Below, one piece after another: positions 35,359 through 35,441 of a stretch of 35,441 bases of DNA (position 1 is its first letter; every line of letters begins with the position of its first letter). The position numbers and the translations under genes are program-made. The stretch is from Rhodoferax sp. (GTDB taxonomy: Bacteria > Pseudomonadota > Gammaproteobacteria > Burkholderiales > Burkholderiaceae_C). Location of the stretch: the NCBI GenBank assembly GCA_031291295.1, contig JARLJI010000020.1:1-35441 (forward strand). Direction: 5' to 3'. The notes below the pieces were generated by a model. The model was given only the letters and a program-made list of their open reading frames with translations, did no database searches and was not told where the DNA came from.

Positions 35359-35441
35359 TCAGAGCGTGTCGATAAAGCTGCGCAGCTTGTCCGAGCGGCT
35401 CGGGTGCTTGAGCTTGCGCAGCGCCTTGGCTTCGATCTGGC
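35359..35441 (-). CDS. rpoD: RNA polymerase sigma factor RpoD, C-terminal end only
   Basis: The last 26 codons on the minus strand read QIEAKALRKLKHPSRSDKLR then SFIDTL and stop. This is the near-invariant end of region 4.2 of the housekeeping sigma-70, which contacts the -35 element. The gene continues beyond the right edge. Its 3' end is followed by a hairpin-forming repeat. Confidence 0.9.
   Translation of the reverse strand, partial: QIEAKALRKLKHPSRSDKLRSFIDTL

Overview
The window reads as a chromosomal segment of a betaproteobacterium of order Burkholderiales, most likely family Comamonadaceae (Polaromonas/Variovorax/Rhodoferax-like). The grounds are high-GC coding DNA, the protocatechuate 4,5-cleavage (lig/pmd) pathway, a Bug/TctC-type receptor, a typical RpoD C-terminus at the right edge, and several short interspersed repeat families that I recall from that family. 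The genus is inference.

Layout. 1-2719: end of an amidohydrolase, an orphan fused osmolyte-type ABC receptor/permease, and a glutathione S-transferase broken by a one-base frameshift. 2752-5915 (minus): vanA-vanB (Rieske oxygenase and its reductase) followed by a short MetE-like methyltransferase. A GntR/FCD regulator is divergent at 6143, with two TGTATACA sites 63 bp apart between them. 7079-11759: a complete five-gene branched-chain-type ABC importer. 11846-13765: a Bug receptor and a DUF1932-type reductase. 13838-15694 (minus): a LysR regulator followed by a 2-hydroxyacid dehydrogenase. 15947-20953: the lower pathway ligJ-ligK-ligI-ligA-ligB-ligC, then an aldo/keto reductase. 22138-24318: pobA and a divergent AraC-type pobR. 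24279-26488: another LysR regulator divergent from a second ligAB pair. 26525-27214: a ModA-like protein without a signal peptide. 27328-30522: a one-protein restriction-modification enzyme. 30560-35220: housekeeping or accessory genes (tyrosine phosphatase, nitrobindin-like, SRPBCC, DUF1801, alpha/beta hydrolase, CaiB/BaiF CoA transferase). The last bases are the 3' end of rpoD on the minus strand.

How it works together. Vanillate (VanAB) and 4-hydroxybenzoate (PobA) would converge on protocatechuate. LigAB opens the ring, LigC oxidises the semialdehyde to 2-pyrone-4,6-dicarboxylate, LigI opens the lactone, LigJ hydrates 4-oxalomesaconate and LigK splits the product to pyruvate and oxaloacetate. 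The ABC importer plausibly brings in an aromatic acid. A PrpF-like 4-oxalomesaconate tautomerase (LigU/GalD type) is not visible here.

The less ordinary signals are: (i) a restriction-modification gene whose AT-richer putative recognition segment is bracketed by two inverted, in-frame copies of a REP-like element; (ii) interspersed repeats absorbed into livG, one forming its C-terminal tail and lying just ahead of the livF start; (iii) a cytosolic ModA-like protein beside the second ligAB; (iv) a MetE-like enzyme in the vanAB operon; (v) paired operators at the vanA/gntR divergence. No rRNA, tRNA, CRISPR array or insertion sequence was recognised. No gap without a gene exceeds 300 bases; the largest are 15695-15946 and 5916-6142, both divergent regulatory regions.
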